This document shows positions 61,250 through 64,000 of a stretch of DNA of 64,000 bases, piece by piece. Position numbers and translations under genes: made by a program. The notes below the pieces were generated by a model. The model had not been told where the DNA came from, searched no databases, and saw only the letters and a list, made by a program, of their open reading frames with translations. Each line of letters opens with the position of its first letter. The stretch's first letter is position 1. Origin of the DNA: Psychrobacter sp. Pi2-52 (GTDB lineage Bacteria; Pseudomonadota; Gammaproteobacteria; Pseudomonadales; Moraxellaceae). Where the stretch lies: NCBI RefSeq assembly GCF_904846705.1, contig NZ_CAJHBS010000015.1:20019-84018 (forward strand), given 5' to 3'.

Positions 61250-61693
61250 ATGTCTAATAATTCATTGAGCGAAACACTACATCAATTGATGCATACCTAT
61301 ACCAATCTATTACTAGAAGGCATTCGCCAGCAAGGTGTGGAGTTGTCCGTGACCAATATCAGAACCTTAAAAGGCGTTTGTTATAACCCAAATAGCACTG
61401 CGCTATCTATCTCTAAACACATGCAGCGAGACAAAGCTCAAATCACCCGCGCCTTAAATGACCTATTGGCGGCTGAGCTAATATTAAAGACAGACAACCC
61501 GCTTGATGGTCGCAGCCAATTACTACAGCTGACTCCTAAAGGCGAAGAAGTTATGACAAAACTTGATGCAGCAGAAGAATGGACAAGACAACAATTAACG
61601 AAAGATTTAAGCCTCGTAGAGCTTGCATTATTTTTCCGTGTCAGTCGCACCATGATAGACAACGTTAGCACCAGCAAGCCTACCGATAAATAA
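61250..61693 (+). CDS. MarR-family transcriptional regulator
   Basis: 147 aa winged helix-turn-helix protein. The recognition region is NPNSTALSISKHMQRDKAQI with TRALNDLLAAELILK, and the wing is DNPLDGRSQLLQLTPKGEEV, the DxRxxxLxLTxxG pattern of MarR. Helices at both ends form the dimer. It is the first gene of a three-gene unit with a flavoprotein of the siderophore-interacting family. The inverted repeats over its promoter suggest it represses its own operon. The ligand is unknown; iron-related or redox signals are possible. Confidence 0.93.
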   Translation: MSNNSLSETLHQLMHTYTNLLLEGIRQQGVELSVTNIRTLKGVCYNPNSTALSISKHMQRDKAQITRALNDLLAAELILKTDNPLDGRSQLLQLTPKGEEVMTKLDAAEEWTRQQLTKDLSLVELALFFRVSRTMIDNVSTSKPTDK

Positions 61694-61709
61694 GTAAGGA
61701 CAGATCCGT

Positions 61710-62504
61710 ATGAATAACACAATAAATCAAAAACCTGTACGCGAAATCATGACCGTTGCTCACAAGCAAATGATTACTCCGCACTACATTCGTATATACC
61801 TAACAGGCCAAGCAGATACTATTGCCAATATCGCGACCATGACAGTTGGCGCAAATAACAAAGTACTTATCCCTGTCGATAAAGCTCAGCCAATTGACCT
61901 AAATGACAATACTACATTCGTTGTTCGCACTTATACTCATCGCGGCGCCGATGTAGCAAAACAACAGATCTGGATTGATTTTGTCGCTCATGGTGACGAG
62001 GCACCCGCTTCAGGCTGGGCCACTCATGCTGAGGTTGGCGACGAGATTGGTATCTTAATGAAGCCTAAAACCAAAGCGCTTTGTCCTGATGCAGATAATT
62101 TTCTACTGATTGGCGATGCCACAGCGATACCAGTGCTCGGCTCAATATTAGAAAGCTTGCCTGCCAGTGCGACTGGTCAATGCATCATCGAAGTGCACGG
62201 TGCAGAAGATGAGCAAGAATTGCCGACAGCAGCCAATATCACCATGACATGGTTACATAACCCAGATCCAACGCAAGGCAGTCAATTAATCGACACAGTA
62301 AAATCTCTCGATTTACCAACTGCAGAGCAGAGCCGTTTTGCTTATATCGCTAGCGAATTCTCATCTGTCAAAGCCCTACGTCATTATCTAAAAGTCGAGC
62401 AACAGTGGTCTAAGGATGAGCTATATGCCTTTTCTTACTGGAAAGCAGGTGTTGCAGAAGATCAATCTGTAAGCGATCGACAAGCAGAAAAAAACACCGA
62501 CTAA
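61710..62504 (+). CDS. Siderophore-interacting FAD-binding protein (ViuB/YqjH-like)
   Basis: 264 aa, SIP family ferric-siderophore reductase. An FAD-binding barrel (about 1-125) has TFVVRTYTHR (the RxYT-R flavin motif) and IDFVAHGDEAPASGWA. An NAD(P)H-type domain has LLIGDATAIPVLGSILESLP, and the C-terminal SIP motif is WSKDELYAFSYWKAGVAED. These cytoplasmic enzymes reduce Fe(III)-siderophores to release iron. It lies 16 nt after the MarR gene, with AAGGA before the ATG region. No siderophore receptor or biosynthesis genes are in the window. Confidence 0.92.
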   Translation: MNNTINQKPVREIMTVAHKQMITPHYIRIYLTGQADTIANIATMTVGANNKVLIPVDKAQPIDLNDNTTFVVRTYTHRGADVAKQQIWIDFVAHGDEAPASGWATHAEVGDEIGILMKPKTKALCPDADNFLLIGDATAIPVLGSILESLPASATGQCIIEVHGAEDEQELPTAANITMTWLHNPDPTQGSQLIDTVKSLDLPTAEQSRFAYIASEFSSVKALRHYLKVEQQWSKDELYAFSYWKAGVAEDQSVSDRQAEKNTD

Positions 62505-62534
62505 TTGAACGCTCTTTATGATAGGAAAATGACT

Positions 62535-63050
62535 ATGGCTCCAAATACCGAGACCTTGCTCATGGATGGCAATAAAAATAGTGGCGTTAAGAATGATGGC
62601 ACTAAAAAAACACCGTTGCTCTACAAAGTGTTATTAATACTTGCCTTAATGACTGTCATAGGTGGTCTCTTAACAGGTGTGATGACCTATATGAATGTCG
62701 GATATTCCGATACATTTTTTATAGACTGGTCTAGAGCGCTACTGGCGGCGTATGCGATCATGCCGATTGGCTTCTTACTGATGGGTCTAGTCACAAAATT
62801 TATTAATCACAAGCTACCTAATACCAAAGCGTACAAACGTAATCTCATCACAGGTGTGTTGATGGCTTGTATAATGGAGTCTATGCTGGCCTTTAGTACT
62901 GCCTCAAAGACGATTGGTTTTGCCAATCAAACGGCATTTTTGAACGGTTGGTTAGAAGGGTTTCTAGTTGCATTACCAGTAGGATTGACGTTAATGGTCA
63001 TCGTTTCTATGACCATTAAACCAAAAATTGAGGCATTTCTAAAAAGTTAA
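62535..63050 (+). CDS. DUF2798 membrane protein
   Basis: 171 aa from ATG 62535, which has AGGA at proper spacing; ATG 62529 is too close to it. After a polar first 30 residues, two repeated units of two helices each match DUF2798. The first is YKVLLILALMTVIGGLLTGV with DWSRALLAAYAIMPIGFLLM; the second is ITGVLMACIMESMLAF with GWLEGFLVALPVGLTLMVIV. Between them is KLPNTKAYKR. The function is unknown. It is the third gene of the MarR-SIP operon, 30 nt after the SIP gene, so a role linked to the same signal is likely. Confidence 0.85.
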   Translation: MAPNTETLLMDGNKNSGVKNDGTKKTPLLYKVLLILALMTVIGGLLTGVMTYMNVGYSDTFFIDWSRALLAAYAIMPIGFLLMGLVTKFINHKLPNTKAYKRNLITGVLMACIMESMLAFSTASKTIGFANQTAFLNGWLEGFLVALPVGLTLMVIVSMTIKPKIEAFLKS

Positions 63051-63592
63051 AATATCACGACAATGCTTATTGGGTTTTTCAGCACTCTACCGCGATGCTA
63101 AGTAAATTAATAAAAAAGCTTAATAAAATTGAAGAACATAAAGCATCAAGGGCGTGTCGAATATTCAACACGCCCTTGTCATGTCAGAAGCTTTCTAATA
63201 CTATTTTACTGCTGGTTATGTCAAAACTCACGTGTATTTAATAAGTCAGGCGTAACAACGGTTAGTGTTAGATTCGATTTGATACAATCTTTTTTTGTCC
63301 ATCATATATTATTACTATTCGACAATATTCCGATGACTAGACAGTACAACTGTCATAATTAATTTAGTTTTGGCTGTATACTCTACTGTTATAGAAACGT
63401 ATAGTCAGAATATAAACGCTAGTTATAAGCAGTATCTTACTAGTAGCCGTTTATTTGTATATGGTTGACACATTGGTGGTAGATAGATTCTACACCGCTT
63501 TGGTGTCTAGACCCATAATGAGTAAACTAAAAATCTAATGTTCCACTCTGACAGTTGTTGATTATTAATTAGGTATCGATATCACACATTTT
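63051..63592. other. DUF2798-arsR intergenic region
   Basis: 542 nt, containing a long hairpin (63147-63178) and AT-rich sequence before the ArsR-type gene. A frame at 63129-63362 runs through the hairpin and looks spurious. TTGACA at 63463-63468 could be part of an arsR promoter, with no good -10 box. Confidence 0.5.
63147..63178 (+). terminator. Long hairpin after the MarR operon
   Basis: CAAGGGCGTGT (63147-63157) and ACACGCCCTTG (63168-63178) are perfect complements. The 10-nt interval contains the palindrome GAATATTC, so the stem can extend almost fully. There is no T-run. It is probably a terminator or transcript-end structure of the operon. Confidence 0.6.
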
Positions 63593-63913
63593 ATGAATAC
63601 AGAAAACATAATATCTGCACTTAACAACCCCATGCGTCGCCAAATCATAAAGTGGTTGAAGGACAGATCAAACTTCCCAGCGTCATTACCAGAGCATGCT
63701 AATTTGGATGGGGTATGCGTTAGCTACATCCAAGAAAAAGCTGGATTGTCGCAATCAACCATTTCAAATTATATGGGTGTGTTAAAAAAAGCAGGATTGG
63801 TTACGTCCGAACGCCATGGACAATGGACGTTTTATCAGCGTCATGAAGCTAACATCGAAGCATTTCTCAATGAGAGACCATCCCAGATTCTGTGTAACTG
63901 CCCTTTAGATTAA
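63593..63913 (+). CDS. ArsR-type winged-helix regulator, 3' end probably replaced by an IS
   Basis: 106 aa. The helix-turn-helix region has ISALNNPMRRQIIKWLKDRS, then CVSYIQEKAGLSQSTISNYM and GVLKKAGLVTSERHGQWTFY with the wing. This is the ArsR/SmtB-like fold without an obvious metal-site cysteine pair in the recognition helix. Residues from about 98 on (QILCNCPLD) look unlike the family. They coincide with DNA that belongs to the adjacent IS256-type element, so the native C-terminus may be lost. The effector and targets are unknown. The gene stands alone. Confidence 0.82.
   Translation: MNTENIISALNNPMRRQIIKWLKDRSNFPASLPEHANLDGVCVSYIQEKAGLSQSTISNYMGVLKKAGLVTSERHGQWTFYQRHEANIEAFLNERPSQILCNCPLD
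63886..63903 (-). mobile_element. Putative terminal inverted repeat of an IS256-family element
   Basis: GATTCTGTGTAACTGCCC lies just outside the transposase stop codon on the minus strand. It has the look of IS256-family termini (a CTGTGTAA core). The other end of the element is outside the window, so the exact boundary and target duplication cannot be confirmed. Confidence 0.4.
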
Positions 63914-64000
63914 ATGCTTACTAATACGGTCATCAAACATAATCATAAAACGATTCAGAGCAGACGTCCAGTTACGGATTGGCATCGACCACTTTTTAGA
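63905..64000 (-). CDS. IS256-family transposase, C-terminal end only
   Basis: On the minus strand the last 31 codons of a frame entering from beyond the window read SKKWSMPIRNWTSALNRFMI then MFDDRISKHLI and stop at 63905-63907. This is the characteristic C-terminus of IS256 (mutator-type) DDE transposases, whose ends read KWTMPI-NW-ALNQ-I-F-DR. It overlaps the last 9 nt of the ArsR-type gene on the opposite strand. Whether the element is complete cannot be seen. Confidence 0.82.
   Translation of the reverse strand, partial: SKKWSMPIRNWTSALNRFMIMFDDRISKHLI

Noticed and set aside
63129..63362. 77-codon frame after the DUF2798 gene
   Set aside because: Translates through a perfect hairpin that probably ends the upstream operon, and has no ribosome-binding site.

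Overview
The window looks like a chromosomal segment of a Moraxellaceae gammaproteobacterium, most likely Psychrobacter. The base composition is moderately AT-rich. The housekeeping proteins (RpoD, DnaG, BamD, TolQRAB, MnmG) are gammaproteobacterial, and several of them carry long low-complexity extensions. No rRNA, tRNA, CRISPR array or prophage was seen. The only mobile element is the end of an IS256-family insertion sequence at the right edge.

Layout. 1-3573 (minus): partial moeB, prmC and an enlarged AmpG-type permease. 4171-12074 (plus): katG, a CysB-type LysR regulator, a membrane PQQ dehydrogenase (gcd type), a YhbW-like flavin oxidoreductase and a small membrane protein. 12184-17421 (minus): AEC transporter, mnmG, an unknown protein, grxD and ispF. 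17681-22289: mnmA, purB, a small lipoprotein (minus) and roxA. 22481-28482 (minus): putA, whose C-terminal domain is a separate cistron, then an AzgA-type purine permease. 29111-32813 (plus): tolQRAB without pal.

33315-48227 is a complete purine catabolic island. It holds a xanthine/urate-type NCS2 permease, a RutR-like TetR regulator (minus), and uraD-uraH-puuD-puuE-alc-allA (plus). Opposite these are xdhA-xdhB-xdhC-guaD (minus). Together they convert guanine to xanthine, urate, 5-hydroxyisourate, OHCU, allantoin, allantoate and ureidoglycolate, ending in glyoxylate and urea. Urate is oxidised by the membrane, cytochrome c-fused PuuD rather than a soluble uricase. I found three copies of a near-identical palindrome of the TGAC-N6-GTCA type. 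They lie upstream of the permease, between the regulator and uraD, and upstream of xdhA. They match the known E. coli RutR consensus except at one position, so the regulator probably controls the whole island.

48908-60881: a tiny lipoprotein, a WrbA-like flavodoxin, a YeeE/YedE sulfur transporter, rluD-pgeF (minus) divergent from bamD, then dnaG and rpoD. 61250-63050 is a small operon (MarR regulator, siderophore-interacting flavoprotein, DUF2798 membrane protein). Its sigma70-like promoter is overlapped by two copies of an inverted repeat. At 63593 an ArsR-type regulator runs into the end of an IS256-family element, which seems to supply its last codons and stop.

Most genes or operons end in clear intrinsic terminators, which are listed individually. 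Functional statements rest on recognising protein families by eye; no database search was possible.
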